A DNA stretch of 64,000 bases from Methylobacterium phyllostachyos (GTDB lineage Bacteria; Pseudomonadota; Alphaproteobacteria; Rhizobiales; Beijerinckiaceae), in contig NZ_FNHS01000001.1 of assembly GCF_900103445.1 (NCBI RefSeq), positions 477,371 to 541,370 of the forward strand. The letters are read 5' to 3'. Below, in pieces: positions 1-8,489 of this stretch (positions within the stretch are counted from its first letter, which is position 1; the number at the start of each line of letters is the position of its first letter). The translations under genes were made by a program, and so were the position numbers. The notes below the pieces were generated by a model, which was given only the letters and a program-made list of their open reading frames with translations, ran no database searches and was not told the origin of the DNA.

Positions 1-86
1 AACGAATGGACCGCAACACGGCGAAAGCTCACATACACGTGATGACAGGCTGCTCGAATACGTCTGCGTGGTGGGGCTTCGTGGGC

Positions 87-776
87 ATGGGCGGCTGGAT
101 GTCTCGCGCAGGCCTCGCACTGACGCTCGCGCTCCTCGCCCCTGCGCCAGTCTTCGCGGGGGACGATCCGGCTACCGGCGCGACCGTCGCGATGCAGCCC
201 GGTTCTTCCGGACGGCCGGCCTGCGCCGCCTGCCACAGCGCCGACGGCGCCGGACAGGCGGACGTGGGCATCCCACGGCTGGCCGGACTCCACGCCTCCT
301 ACATCGCCGACCAACTCGGCCACTTCGCCACGGGGGTACGCGCCAACGCGATCATGGCCCCCTACGCCGCCTCGCTCTCGGCCGATGAGCGCCGGGCCGT
401 CGCTGAGTATTTTGCGGCCCTGCCCATCCCCGCACCGGTCGATCCGATCCCGGAGCCGGTCGCCAAGCTCGATCGCGGCATGGCCCTGTTCCAGCGCGGG
501 GACGCGCGCACAGGCCTGATCGCTTGTACCCAGTGCCACGGCCCGAACGGGGTCGGCGTCGGCAGCTTCACGCCGCGGCTGGCCGGCCAGTCCGGCCCCT
601 ACATCGCCGAGCAACTCCATCGCTGGCGCGCGGGCGACATCCGCGATCCGCGCGGCGCCTACATGCGGGCGATCGCCGCCCGCCTGTCCCCGGCCGACAT
701 CGAGGCGGTGGCCGCCTACGCGGCCGGCCTGAAAACGGGCGAGACGATCGAAAACACGGCGGGAGGGAAGCCATGA
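87..776 (+). CDS. Diheme c-type cytochrome (cytochrome c4-like)
   Basis: Two CXXCH haem sites are visible: CAACH at residues 46-50 and CTQCH at 147-151, each in a repeated half of about 100 residues (RLAG..YI..QL occurs in both), the two-domain plan of cytochrome c4. The N-terminus from this ATG carries a hydrophobic Sec-type signal ending near VFAGDD, so the protein should be periplasmic. The frame stays open to position 6, so an upstream start cannot be excluded; ATG at 99 is an alternative. The stop overlaps the next start (ATGA), placing it at the head of the oxidase operon. Inferred role: electron donor to the ba3-type oxidase encoded downstream. Confidence 0.85.
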   Translation: MGGWMSRAGLALTLALLAPAPVFAGDDPATGATVAMQPGSSGRPACAACHSADGAGQADVGIPRLAGLHASYIADQLGHFATGVRANAIMAPYAASLSADERRAVAEYFAALPIPAPVDPIPEPVAKLDRGMALFQRGDARTGLIACTQCHGPNGVGVGSFTPRLAGQSGPYIAEQLHRWRAGDIRDPRGAYMRAIAARLSPADIEAVAAYAAGLKTGETIENTAGGKP

Positions 777-1726
777 GGTTCATGCAAGTGGCCGCGACCG
801 CCTGCGCCGTCTCGGCCCTGGCCGTGGCTGGGCTGGCCGCGGAGACGGCGTGGTTCCCGCGTGCGGCCGGGGCAACGGAAACGCCGGCGCCCTTCACGCC
901 GCCGGCCGAGGACGCGATTCCCGCCGGCAAGTTCGGCGACGAAGTCCGGCTGGGCGAGCAGATCTTCCGCGAGCCGGGGGAACACGCGGCCGCCTATGTC
1001 GGCAACGACCTGCGCTGCTCGAACTGCCACCTCGACGCCGGGCGGCTGGCCGGCTCGGCGCCGATGTGGGCGGCCTACATCTCCTATCCCGCCTACCGGT
1101 CCAAGAACGGTCATGTGAACTCGTTCCAGGAGCGCCTGCAGGGTTGCTTCCGTTACAGCATGAACGGGAAAGTGCCCCCGCTCGGCGACCCGGTGCTCGT
1201 CGCCCTGGAGAGCTACTCCTTCTTCCTCGCCAAAGGCCTGCCGACCGGCGAGAAGCCCGCAGGCCGCGGTTTCCCCGCGCTGCCGAAGCCCGCGCTGGCG
1301 CCGGACTACGCCCGCGGCGCGCAGGTCTATGCCGAGAACTGCGCCGCCTGCCACGGAGCCGACGGGCTCGGCCAGTCGGCCGACGGCAAGGTTGTGTTCC
1401 CGCCGCTCTGGGGTCCGCGCTCCTTCAACTGGGGCGCCGGCATGGGCTCGATCAAGAACGCCGCCGAGTTCATCCACGCCAACATGCCGCTGGGCATGGG
1501 CGGAACGTTGACGCCGCAGCAATCCTGGGACGTGGCGACCTACATCGACAGCCAGGTCCGCCCACAGGATCCGCGCTTCACCGGCGACGTGGCCGAGACG
1601 CGTGCCAAGTTCCACGACAACCCGAACTCCATGTACGGCCGCACGGTCGACGGCGCCGTGCTCGGCGATCCGAAGGTGACGCCCCCGGCTGGCACCGTCC
1701 CGGCCTCCAAGGCGGAGCACAAGTGA
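773..1726 (+). CDS. TsdA-like diheme cytochrome c (thiosulfate dehydrogenase family)
   Basis: 317 residues with an N-terminal signal (residues 1-34), CSNCH at 82-86, CAACH at 190-194, and the segment between them typical of TsdA: AP.W..Y..YR, then LQGCF with Cys125 followed by SMNG. In TsdA an equivalent cysteine is an axial haem ligand. TsdA couples two thiosulfates to tetrathionate in the periplasm; whether this protein does so or only carries electrons to the oxidase is not shown. A GGGAGGG ribosome site at 761 supports the ATG at 773. It overlaps the preceding cytochrome stop and the following small gene. Confidence 0.8.
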   Translation: MRFMQVAATACAVSALAVAGLAAETAWFPRAAGATETPAPFTPPAEDAIPAGKFGDEVRLGEQIFREPGEHAAAYVGNDLRCSNCHLDAGRLAGSAPMWAAYISYPAYRSKNGHVNSFQERLQGCFRYSMNGKVPPLGDPVLVALESYSFFLAKGLPTGEKPAGRGFPALPKPALAPDYARGAQVYAENCAACHGADGLGQSADGKVVFPPLWGPRSFNWGAGMGSIKNAAEFIHANMPLGMGGTLTPQQSWDVATYIDSQVRPQDPRFTGDVAETRAKFHDNPNSMYGRTVDGAVLGDPKVTPPAGTVPASKAEHK

Positions 1727-1881
1727 TGAGCGGACAGGGTACTCCCCCGTCGCCCGCGGAGGCGTCCGCCCCGACCGAACCCGTGCGGCCGGTCGGCACC
1801 TGGGTGGTGGCGGCCTTCCTGGTCGCCTCGATCGTCGTCGTCTGGTGCCTGGCGGCGCTGGTCTTCCATACCCGGAGCTGA
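1726..1881 (+). CDS. Small single-helix membrane protein, candidate oxidase subunit IIa
   Basis: A 51-residue protein whose ATG overlaps the cytochrome stop (TGATG). After a Pro-rich N-terminus it has one transmembrane helix (about residues 24-46) and a short FHTRS tail. It sits immediately before subunit II of a ba3-type oxidase. The Thermus ba3 oxidase has a one-helix subunit IIa encoded beside I and II, so by position and shape this is a candidate equivalent; sequence identity was not assessed. Confidence 0.65.
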   Translation: MSGQGTPPSPAEASAPTEPVRPVGTWVVAAFLVASIVVVWCLAALVFHTRS

Positions 1882-1890
1882 GAACCCGCG

Positions 1891-2406
1891 ATGAGCGAGA
1901 CCGGCGCGTCGTCCGCCTTCGAGGACGCTTTTCACAAAGCCGCGGAGCGCCACGAGCGCGCTTGGGTTTTCCTGGCCGTCACGATGCTGACCCTGCTGCT
2001 CGCCGGCACGATGTTCCTCGTCGTCTACGCCTACGGGATCGTCGTGCGTACCGACGGCTTCCGCCGCGATCCGGCCGCGCTCGATGCCCCCGAGGGCAGC
2101 GTCGTGAAGACCGGTCCGAACGCCTACACCGTCACCGTGGTCGCCCACCTCTGGCGCTGGAGCCCGAGCCCGCTGCGCATCCCCAAGGGTGCGACCGTCA
2201 CCTTCCGCGTGACCAGCGCCGACGTGCTGCACGGGTTCGCCATCCAGGGTACCACCGTCAACGTCACGGCGGTGCCGGGCATCACCGGCAGCGTCACCTA
2301 CACCTTCAACCGGCCCGGCACCTTCAACATCGTCTGCAACGAGTATTGCGGGCTGGAGCATCAGGGCATGCTCGGGCGCATCGTCGTCACGGGAGACCCG
2401 GCATGA
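1891..2406 (+). CDS. ba3-type cytochrome c oxidase subunit II (CuA)
   Basis: 171 residues, one transmembrane helix (about 25-50) then a periplasmic cupredoxin domain. CuA ligands are all present: His114, and Cys149-x3-Cys153-x3-His157-x2-Met160 in the block NIVCNEYCGLEHQGM. The short length and single helix fit the ba3/B-type subunit II rather than the two-helix aa3 type. The stop overlaps the subunit I start (ATGA). It takes electrons from cytochrome c to haem b in subunit I. Confidence 0.95.
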   Translation: MSETGASSAFEDAFHKAAERHERAWVFLAVTMLTLLLAGTMFLVVYAYGIVVRTDGFRRDPAALDAPEGSVVKTGPNAYTVTVVAHLWRWSPSPLRIPKGATVTFRVTSADVLHGFAIQGTTVNVTAVPGITGSVTYTFNRPGTFNIVCNEYCGLEHQGMLGRIVVTGDPA

Positions 2407-4154
2407 CCGCCACCGCGATCCCCGGCACGCTGCCGGTTTCCGTCGCCGCACCCGCTGACGTCCTGGCGCCGCAGCGGCGCACGATGCTGGCCTTCCTGGT
2501 CTGGGGCTTCTCGGCCCTGATGATCGGGGCGATGATCGGCCCGCTCCAGGCGCTCAACTACGGCGGCGTCAACGCCTACCCGGCCCTCACGCCGATCCTG
2601 AAGTCCTACTATCAGGGCCTGACCATCCACGGCGTGCTCAACGCCTACATCTTCACGTTCTTCGTGACCTGCGGCCTGCTGGTCTACCTCCCGGCGCGCG
2701 AACTCGGGCTCGCGCCGAGCATGGCGCTGTGGCGCGGCTGCTTCGCGACGATGGCGCTCGGCACGCTGATGCTGCTGCTCGCCATGTTCGACAACTCGTC
2801 GAGCGTGCTGTGGACGTTCTATCCGCCGCTCAAGGGCAGCGCGTGGTTCTACCTCGGCATGACGCTGGTCGTCCTCGGCAGCCTGATGCCGCTGCCGATC
2901 CTCCTCGACCTACGCGCCCGCTGGAAGGCGCGCCGGCCCGGCGAGGTCACGCCGCTCGTCACCTACATGAGCCTGACGACCATGCTGATGTGGGCGCTGG
3001 CCGGGGGCGGCGCGCTGATCGAGCTCGTCGTCCAGCTCAACCCGTGGGCGCTGGGGCTGACCGATACGGTCGACCCGATCGTGGCCCGCACCCTGTTCTG
3101 GTGGACCGGACACCCGATCGTCTATTTCTGGCTGATGCCCGCCTACGTGAGCTGGTACGGGCTGCTCTCGAAGCAGATCGGCGGCAAGCTCGTGTCCGAC
3201 CCGATGGCGCGGCTGACCTTCGCTCTGCTGCTCGTGTTCTCCTTGCCGGTCGGCAGCCACCATCAGTTCACCGATCCCGGCTTCTCGCCGGTCTGGCGCG
3301 GCATTCTCACCGCGCTCACCCTGTCGGTGGCGCTGCCGAGCTTGGTCACCGCCTTCACCATCGGGCTCAGCCTCGAATACGCCGGGCGACTGCGCGGCGG
3401 CCGGGGCTGGCTCGGCTGGTTCACCGCTCTGCCCTGGCGCGACCCCAGTGTCGCCGCGCAGGTGCTGGCGATGCTCACCTTCATCTTCGGCGGGGCCGGC
3501 GGCATCGTGAACGGCAGCTGGGAGCTCAACAACATCGTCCACAACACCACGTGGGTGCCGGGCCACTTCCACATCACGGTCGGGACCGCCTCGGCGCTGA
3601 CCTTCATGGGCGTGGCATTCTGGATGCTGCCGCATCTCACCGGACGCGCGCTCCTCAGTCGGCGGCTGGCGCTCGCGGCCGCGTGGCTGTGGTTTACCGG
3701 GATGTCGGTGTTCGCCCTCGGCATGCACTGGGCGGGCCTCTTCGGCGTGCCGCGCCGGGCCTGGGTGTCGATGCTGCCGCGCTCGGTCTACGACCGGGTC
3801 TACGGCGACGCCCATCTCGCCCTGATCCTCGTGGCGGTGGGCGGCTGCATCCTGTGGCTCGCGACGATCGCCTTCTACACGGTCTTCCTCGGCAGCCTCG
3901 GCACGCGCCGCCTCGACCGGCGCCCGGCGATCCCCTTCGCCCAGGCCTTCGGCGGCCGCGAGAGCTACGCCCTCGACGGCGGCGAGCCGGTCGGCATCGT
4001 CGCCCATCAGGAAGCCTCGAAGCTCGCCCGCGCCCTGGAGCATCTCGGGCTCATCACCGCCTTCACCGCGCTCGCCACCGCCGCGGCCTATGTGCCGATC
4101 TTCTGGCCATTCCTGCGGAACGTCACCGCCGCCCGCGGGTGGGTCGTCTGGTGA
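2403..4154 (+). CDS. ba3-type cytochrome c oxidase subunit I
   Basis: 583 residues with about a dozen or more transmembrane helices. Haem and CuB ligands are visible: His76 (TIHGVLNA), His237 with Tyr241 (GHPIVY, the cross-linked CuB pair), His286-His287 (SHHQFT), and His388/His390 (PGHFHIT). This is the B-family (ba3) signature: the K-channel tyrosine is present and the aa3-type D-channel region is not. Reduces O2 to water and conserves energy as a proton gradient. Translationally coupled to subunit II upstream and to Sco downstream (GTGA). Confidence 0.95.
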   Translation: MTATAIPGTLPVSVAAPADVLAPQRRTMLAFLVWGFSALMIGAMIGPLQALNYGGVNAYPALTPILKSYYQGLTIHGVLNAYIFTFFVTCGLLVYLPARELGLAPSMALWRGCFATMALGTLMLLLAMFDNSSSVLWTFYPPLKGSAWFYLGMTLVVLGSLMPLPILLDLRARWKARRPGEVTPLVTYMSLTTMLMWALAGGGALIELVVQLNPWALGLTDTVDPIVARTLFWWTGHPIVYFWLMPAYVSWYGLLSKQIGGKLVSDPMARLTFALLLVFSLPVGSHHQFTDPGFSPVWRGILTALTLSVALPSLVTAFTIGLSLEYAGRLRGGRGWLGWFTALPWRDPSVAAQVLAMLTFIFGGAGGIVNGSWELNNIVHNTTWVPGHFHITVGTASALTFMGVAFWMLPHLTGRALLSRRLALAAAWLWFTGMSVFALGMHWAGLFGVPRRAWVSMLPRSVYDRVYGDAHLALILVAVGGCILWLATIAFYTVFLGSLGTRRLDRRPAIPFAQAFGGRESYALDGGEPVGIVAHQEASKLARALEHLGLITAFTALATAAAYVPIFWPFLRNVTAARGWVVW

Positions 4155-4768
4155 GAGGTGCCGGCATCACGCGACGGGCGGTCCTGAGCGCCCTGCCGCC
4201 TGTCGCGCTCATCACGCTGTCGCCCGTCGCGCTGCGGTGGGGACGCTCCGGCGGCGCGCTCATCGGTACGCCGGTCCCCGCCGGTCCGACGCCGCCGCTC
4301 GCCTTATCGAAGACCGATGGCCGGCCGTTCGACCTCGCCGCCGAGCACGGTCGCCTGGTCCTGGTCTATTTCGGCTACACGCGCTGCCCGGACGTGTGCC
4401 CGACGACGCTGGCCGACGTGGCGGCCGCGCTCGCCCACCTGAGCGCCGGAGAGGCCGCCAGGGTGCGTGTAGCCTTCGTGAGCCTCGACCCCGCGGCGGA
4501 TCCGGCCGCGACGTTGCAAGGCTACCTCGGAAGCTTCGGTCCCAGCCCGCCCTTCGTCGGCTTGACCGGCTCGCCCACGGCGGTCGCGCGGGCCGCCGCT
4601 GCATGGGGCGTCACGTGGCGGAAGGCAAAAGGTGGCTTCTTCGACCATAGCTCATTCGTGACGGCGGTCGATCCGGGCGGAATTCGCCGCCTCCGCTACG
4701 GATACGCGCAAACCCAGGATCCGATCGCGCTCGCTCACGATCTCAGCGTCCTTCTACACGATGCCTGA
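4151..4768 (+). CDS. SCO1/SenC family copper chaperone
   Basis: 205 residues starting at GTG 4151, which overlaps the subunit I stop. The N-terminus has a twin-Arg-like signal (TRRAVLSAL). The thioredoxin-like fold carries the copper motif CPDVCP (Cys79, Cys83) and the distal His166 in FFDHSSF, the three ligands of Sco. Sco proteins deliver copper to CuA of subunit II, which fits the operon position. An 8-bp overlap leads into the CtaG-like gene. Confidence 0.93.
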   Translation: MRGAGITRRAVLSALPPVALITLSPVALRWGRSGGALIGTPVPAGPTPPLALSKTDGRPFDLAAEHGRLVLVYFGYTRCPDVCPTTLADVAAALAHLSAGEAARVRVAFVSLDPAADPAATLQGYLGSFGPSPPFVGLTGSPTAVARAAAAWGVTWRKAKGGFFDHSSFVTAVDPGGIRRLRYGYAQTQDPIALAHDLSVLLHDA

Positions 4769-5399
4769 GCGAGCGCTTCCTTCCCTCCGCCGCGCGGCCG
4801 GTGCCACGGGCATCGTCGTGACGGTGGTGGCCAGCCTCGGTCTACGCGACCCGCTGGCCTCGATGGCGAGCTACACCGCCGCTCTGATGGCGCTCAACCA
4901 GATCGCTCCCCCACTCCTTCTCCTCGCCCTCGACCGCCCGGGACCGCGCGCGGCGAGATTTTTCGCCGCGACGCTGGATCCGATCCTGGCGTTTACGGCC
5001 TTCTGCACCCTGAGCGTCGCGGTCAGCCTGCCCGGCATCTTCGAACCGACGCTGGCCAACGCGCTGTACGCGGCCCCGCTCGGGCTGCTCGAACTCGGGA
5101 CCGGCCTCATGATGTGGGCGCAGGCGATGCCTGCGACGCGTCAGGTCCACTCGGCCTGGCGGGTGGCGTTGCTCCTCTGGGTCGCGAGCGTCCCGATGAC
5201 CACGGTCGCCGTCGTGTGGATGCTCAGCCCCGACGTCCTCTACACGCCCTATCTCGACGTCATCTGTCGATGGAACGTGCCGCCGCTCGTCGACCAGAAA
5301 TGGGCGGGGTTCGTGATGTTCGCAGCTGGCATGCCGATGCAACTCGCAGCCGTCTGGCTTTTGCTGGGCCTGTCAGGGGCGCAACGCGATGCCGCCTGA
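4761..5399 (+). CDS. CtaG-like cytochrome c oxidase assembly membrane protein
   Basis: 212 residues with about six transmembrane helices, the motif LNQIAPPLLLLAL near residue 50 and DQKWAGFVMF near 178, resembling the Caa3_CtaG family used for copper insertion in non-mitochondrial-type oxidases. The N-terminal half is shorter than usual for the family. It overlaps both neighbours, so it belongs to the oxidase operon. Confidence 0.75.
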   Translation: MPERALPSLRRAAGATGIVVTVVASLGLRDPLASMASYTAALMALNQIAPPLLLLALDRPGPRAARFFAATLDPILAFTAFCTLSVAVSLPGIFEPTLANALYAAPLGLLELGTGLMMWAQAMPATRQVHSAWRVALLLWVASVPMTTVAVVWMLSPDVLYTPYLDVICRWNVPPLVDQKWAGFVMFAAGMPMQLAAVWLLLGLSGAQRDAA

Positions 5400-6096
5400 G
5401 CCCGCATCCGAGTCACCCCCCACCTTGCGTGGGATCGACTGGCTCGCCGCCCTGCTGGCCGGCATCGCCGGCGCGACGGATGCCACCGGCATCCTCGCCT
5501 TCGGCCGCTACACGGCGCACATGTCGGGCACGACCTCGCAGACCGTCGCGCACGCCCTCTCGAGCATGGGCCCGGTGGTACTTGGCATCCTCGCGATCCT
5601 GTGCTTCGTCGTCGGCGCCGCGCTGTGCGGCTTCGTGGCCGAGGCGTTCGCCGCGCGGGCGGCCCGGCGGACTCTGGCGGGCCTGCTCGCGGTCGAAGGG
5701 CTGCTGCTCGCCCTGGCCGCGACGCTGCTGACCGCCGCACCGGAACCGATCCTCGCTCTGGCGCCGATGGCCTTCGCGATGGGCCTCCAGAACGCGACGA
5801 GTTCGCGCCTACTCGGACCGACGATCCGCACGACCCACGTCACCGGGACTCTGACCGACCTCGGTGACGCGCTCGGCGCCCTGGCGCGGCGCGCCCCTGG
5901 GCGGCGCGCGGCGCTCACGGACGTGGCGGCGCGCAAGGGCCTGCTGTTCTGCGCCTTCGCGGGCGGCGGGGCGTTGGGCGGAGGCGGATACGTCTGGGTC
6001 GGCTCGTACAGCCTCTTCGCCGCTGCGGCCCTTCTCGGCCTCGCCGCTGTCGTCCTCGCGCGGTCCGGCCGCGCAGGGATGGCGACGCGGCCCTGA
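5389..6096 (+). CDS. DUF1275 (YoaK-like) membrane protein
   Basis: 235 residues, five to six transmembrane helices, with the DUF1275 pattern: GIAGATDATGILAFGRYTAHMSG near the start, then GLQNATSSR and THVTGTLTDLG in the middle. Members are predicted small-solute transporters without a settled substrate. It overlaps the CtaG-like gene by 11 bp and ends 14 bp before the convergent ppa gene. Nothing ties it functionally to the oxidase except co-transcription. Confidence 0.82.
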   Translation: MPPEPASESPPTLRGIDWLAALLAGIAGATDATGILAFGRYTAHMSGTTSQTVAHALSSMGPVVLGILAILCFVVGAALCGFVAEAFAARAARRTLAGLLAVEGLLLALAATLLTAAPEPILALAPMAFAMGLQNATSSRLLGPTIRTTHVTGTLTDLGDALGALARRAPGRRAALTDVAARKGLLFCAFAGGGALGGGGYVWVGSYSLFAAAALLGLAAVVLARSGRAGMATRP

Positions 6097-6110
6097 CCGG
6101 TCCTGCGTCG

Positions 6111-6659
6111 TCAGGCCGATCCCACCGGAGCGGGATTGCTGGCGCGCTCGATCGCCTCGCGGATCATCCTGCGGGCGGCCGCAGGGCCGTCCCAGCCCAG
6201 GATCCGCGCCCACTTGCCGGACTCCAGGTCCTTGTAGTGCTCGAAGAAGTGCTGGATCTGCTGGCGCGTGATCTCCGGCAGGTCGGTGTGGTCGCGCACG
6301 GCATCGTAGCGGCGGGTCAGGCGCGCGGCCGGCACGGCGACGATCTTCTCGTCCGTGCCGTGCTCGTCCTGCATCAGCAGGACGCCGATCGGCCGCGCGT
6401 GCAGCACCGCGCCGGGCAGAATGGTGCGCGTGTTGGCCACGAGCACGTCGCAGGGGTCGCCGTCCTCGGACAAGGTGTTGGGGATGAAGCCGTAATTGCC
6501 AGGGTAGCGCATCGGCGTGTGCGGGAACCGATCGACGAATAGGGCGCCGGCCGCCTTGTCCATCTCGTACTTGATCGGCTCGCCGCCGACCGGGACCTCG
6601 ATCACGACGTTCACCTCGTCGAGGGCCTCATCGCCGGCTGGTATCGCTGAAAGATTCAT
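6111..6659 (-). CDS. ppa: Inorganic pyrophosphatase, copy 1
   Basis: 182 residues, the size of a family I soluble PPase. Active-site blocks are intact: [35 protein letters not shown] and EHYKDLE. Hydrolyses pyrophosphate in the cytoplasm; family I enzymes are strongly inhibited by fluoride. A fluoride aptamer lies about 100 nt upstream on the same strand, so expression should rise with fluoride. Closely related to a second copy at 27358-27900 and to a C-terminal remnant at 19488-19612. Confidence 0.95.
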   Translation of the reverse strand: MNLSAIPAGDEALDEVNVVIEVPVGGEPIKYEMDKAAGALFVDRFPHTPMRYPGNYGFIPNTLSEDGDPCDVLVANTRTILPGAVLHARPIGVLLMQDEHGTDEKIVAVPAARLTRRYDAVRDHTDLPEITRQQIQHFFEHYKDLESGKWARILGWDGPAAARRMIREAIERASNPAPVGSA

Positions 6660-6962
6660 CGTCCATCACTCTCGTAGTCGTGCCCGAGGCGGACGGCCGG
6701 TGGGGGGTCATGGCGGAGGCAATCCAGCCCAGGCACGACGATCCCCCGTCGGTCGCGACGCGGTAGGAGTCATCAGCCTCGGGGGCGGTTGCGGGGAACT
6801 CCATCCCCACATACCGAAGTGGGGTGGCGGGCGCGGCCGTCAAGCCTCGCGCGATCGATCGCCCACCACGAACGAAGCGTGCGCGCGACGGCGTTGGACG
6901 GTCGCGAGCGCCCGTGCCAGATCGTACCGGTGCCACTGCGATCCCGAAGGTTGAGCGAGCCG
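6660..6962. other. Divergent intergenic region between ppa and the CLC gene
   Basis: About 300 bp without a gene. The minus strand holds the fluoride aptamer (6761-6808) and the ppa leader; a small CGTCG/CGACG hairpin lies just after the aptamer on that strand. The plus strand side (6809-6962) must carry the promoter of the CLC-cyclase pair, but I see no aptamer on the plus strand and no clear promoter boxes. Confidence 0.6.
6761..6808 (-). promoter_or_regulatory. Fluoride riboswitch aptamer (crcB motif) upstream of ppa copy 1
   Basis: Read on the minus strand: GGGGAUGGAGUUCCCC, then GCAACCGCC, a short loop, GGCUGAUGACUCCUACCG. This has every conserved part of the fluoride riboswitch: the GGGG/CCCC helix around AUGGAGUU, the pseudoknotted GGAGU/ACUCC helix, the AAC.GCC and CUGAUGA.UCCUAC strings. 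Fluoride riboswitches are known in front of pyrophosphatase genes, as here. The expression platform is the roughly 100-nt leader to 6660. Confidence 0.93.
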
Positions 6963-8489
6963 ATGTCCTCCCCCCAGCCGAACCTCGACCCGGGCGGCGA
7001 TTTCGGATGGCGCTTCTGGTGCCTCGCGCCGGTGACCGGCGTGGCGGCGGGACTCTCGGCCGGCCTACTGATGCAGCTCCTGCACCGCGTGCAAGCCCTC
7101 GCCTGGGGGACAGGCGCGGCGGACTTCCAGGCCGCCGTGACGGCCGCGCGCCCCCTCCACCGCGTCCTCGCCCTGGCGCTGGCAGGGCTTGTGGCGGCGG
7201 CGGGCGGCCTTGCTTTGCGCCGCGGCCGGATCCGCGCCGGGCCAGCCGGCGGCGGCCATTCCGGCGAGCTCTCGGCAGCGATCTGGTTCCGGGGCGGGCG
7301 GCTGCCGTTCCTGCGCACTCTGGCGCAGGGCGTCCTCTCGATCACTGTGGTGGGCCTCGGGGCCTCGCTGGGCCGGGAGGCCGCGCCGAAGCAGACGGGC
7401 GCGGCCTTCGGCAGCCTGTTCGCCCGCGGCCTCGGCCTGTCGCCGAGCCACACCCGCATCTTGGCGGCGTTGGGCGCCGGGGCCGGAATCGCCGCCGTCT
7501 ACGAGGTGCCGCTGGGCGGTGCCCTGTTCGCCCTCGAAGTGCTGTTGGGCAGCCTCGCCCTGCCCCTCGTCGCCCCGGCGCTGCTGGCGAGCGGGCTCGC
7601 GACCGCCACCGCCTGGCTGCTCCTGCCCGAGCGGGCAACCTACGCGATCCCGGCCGAGCCGGTGTCGCAGGCCCTGATCGCCTTCTCGCTGCTCGTCGGC
7701 CCGCTGGCGGGGCTCGCGGCAGCGGCTTACGTGCGCCTGATCGGTTTCGCCGACGCCCGGCGCCCGACCGGCGTCGCCGCCCTGATCGCACCCGTTCCCG
7801 GGTTGGCTCTCGTGGGCGCGGTCGCCATGGGACTGCCGCAGATCCTGGGCAACGGCAAGGACCTAGCCGAGCAGCTCTTCACGGGCGGCCTCGCGTGGCC
7901 GCTGCTCGCCGCCCTGGTCCTGGCCAAGCCACTGGCCACCGCATTGTGTCTCGGCTGCGGCGCGCCGGGCGGCCTGTTCACGCCGACGATCAGCTTCGGC
8001 GCCGTCCTCGGCGGGCTGGCCGCCTACGCCTTCTCCCGCGTCGTGCCGGGCGCGCCGCCGGGCGCCTGCGCCCTGGTCGCGGCGACCGCGGTCCTCGCGG
8101 CCGCGACCCAGGGCCCCGTCTCGGCGGTGGTGCTGATGCTGGAGCTCACCCGGCGCCTCGACGCAATGATGGTCCCGGTCCTGCTGGCAGTAGCGGGGTC
8201 CATGCTGGTGGCGCGCTTCCTGGAACCGCGCTCGCTCTACGCCTGCCGCATCCGGGAGATCGATCGCGCCGCGCAACCGGGCGACCCGGCGATATCGGTC
8301 GCCGCGCCCTACCTCGCGGTTCTGCGGGCGATGCCGGTCGACGGCGGACCTCTGCGCGTCTTCGACGAGGCCGGCGCCTACCTCGGCCCTGTCGACGCCG
8401 ATCGCGTGCGCGCGCCGTGCTGTGCTGATGGTCCGCTGTCGACCGCCACGGCCGGCGATTTCGTGGTGCTGGCGAGACGGGTGCCATGA
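6963..8489 (+). CDS. CLC-family anion transporter or channel
   Basis: 508 residues with the CLC filter blocks: GGGHSGE (97-102, in place of GSGIP), GREAAPKQ (137-144, with the gating Glu139), and VPLGGALFALEV (182-193), then CGAPGGLFTPTISFGA. The position of the internal proton glutamate of exchangers (the second Glu of FIIEE) is Val193, as in channel-type CLCs. A CLC subclass exports fluoride; this gene is divergent from a fluoride-riboswitch ppa gene, so fluoride or chloride are both possible. ATG at 6963 chosen because earlier in-frame codons are low-complexity. The stop overlaps the cyclase start. Confidence 0.9.
   Translation: MSSPQPNLDPGGDFGWRFWCLAPVTGVAAGLSAGLLMQLLHRVQALAWGTGAADFQAAVTAARPLHRVLALALAGLVAAAGGLALRRGRIRAGPAGGGHSGELSAAIWFRGGRLPFLRTLAQGVLSITVVGLGASLGREAAPKQTGAAFGSLFARGLGLSPSHTRILAALGAGAGIAAVYEVPLGGALFALEVLLGSLALPLVAPALLASGLATATAWLLLPERATYAIPAEPVSQALIAFSLLVGPLAGLAAAAYVRLIGFADARRPTGVAALIAPVPGLALVGAVAMGLPQILGNGKDLAEQLFTGGLAWPLLAALVLAKPLATALCLGCGAPGGLFTPTISFGAVLGGLAAYAFSRVVPGAPPGACALVAATAVLAAATQGPVSAVVLMLELTRRLDAMMVPVLLAVAGSMLVARFLEPRSLYACRIREIDRAAQPGDPAISVAAPYLAVLRAMPVDGGPLRVFDEAGAYLGPVDADRVRAPCCADGPLSTATAGDFVVLARRVP

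Noticed and set aside
716..1720. Long minus-strand frame opposite the TsdA-like gene
   Set aside because: A shadow frame typical of GC-rich genes; the plus strand has haem motifs, signal peptide and ribosome site.
6809..6962. A second fluoride aptamer on the plus strand before the CLC gene
   Set aside because: No match to the conserved strings on that strand; only the minus-strand aptamer is present.
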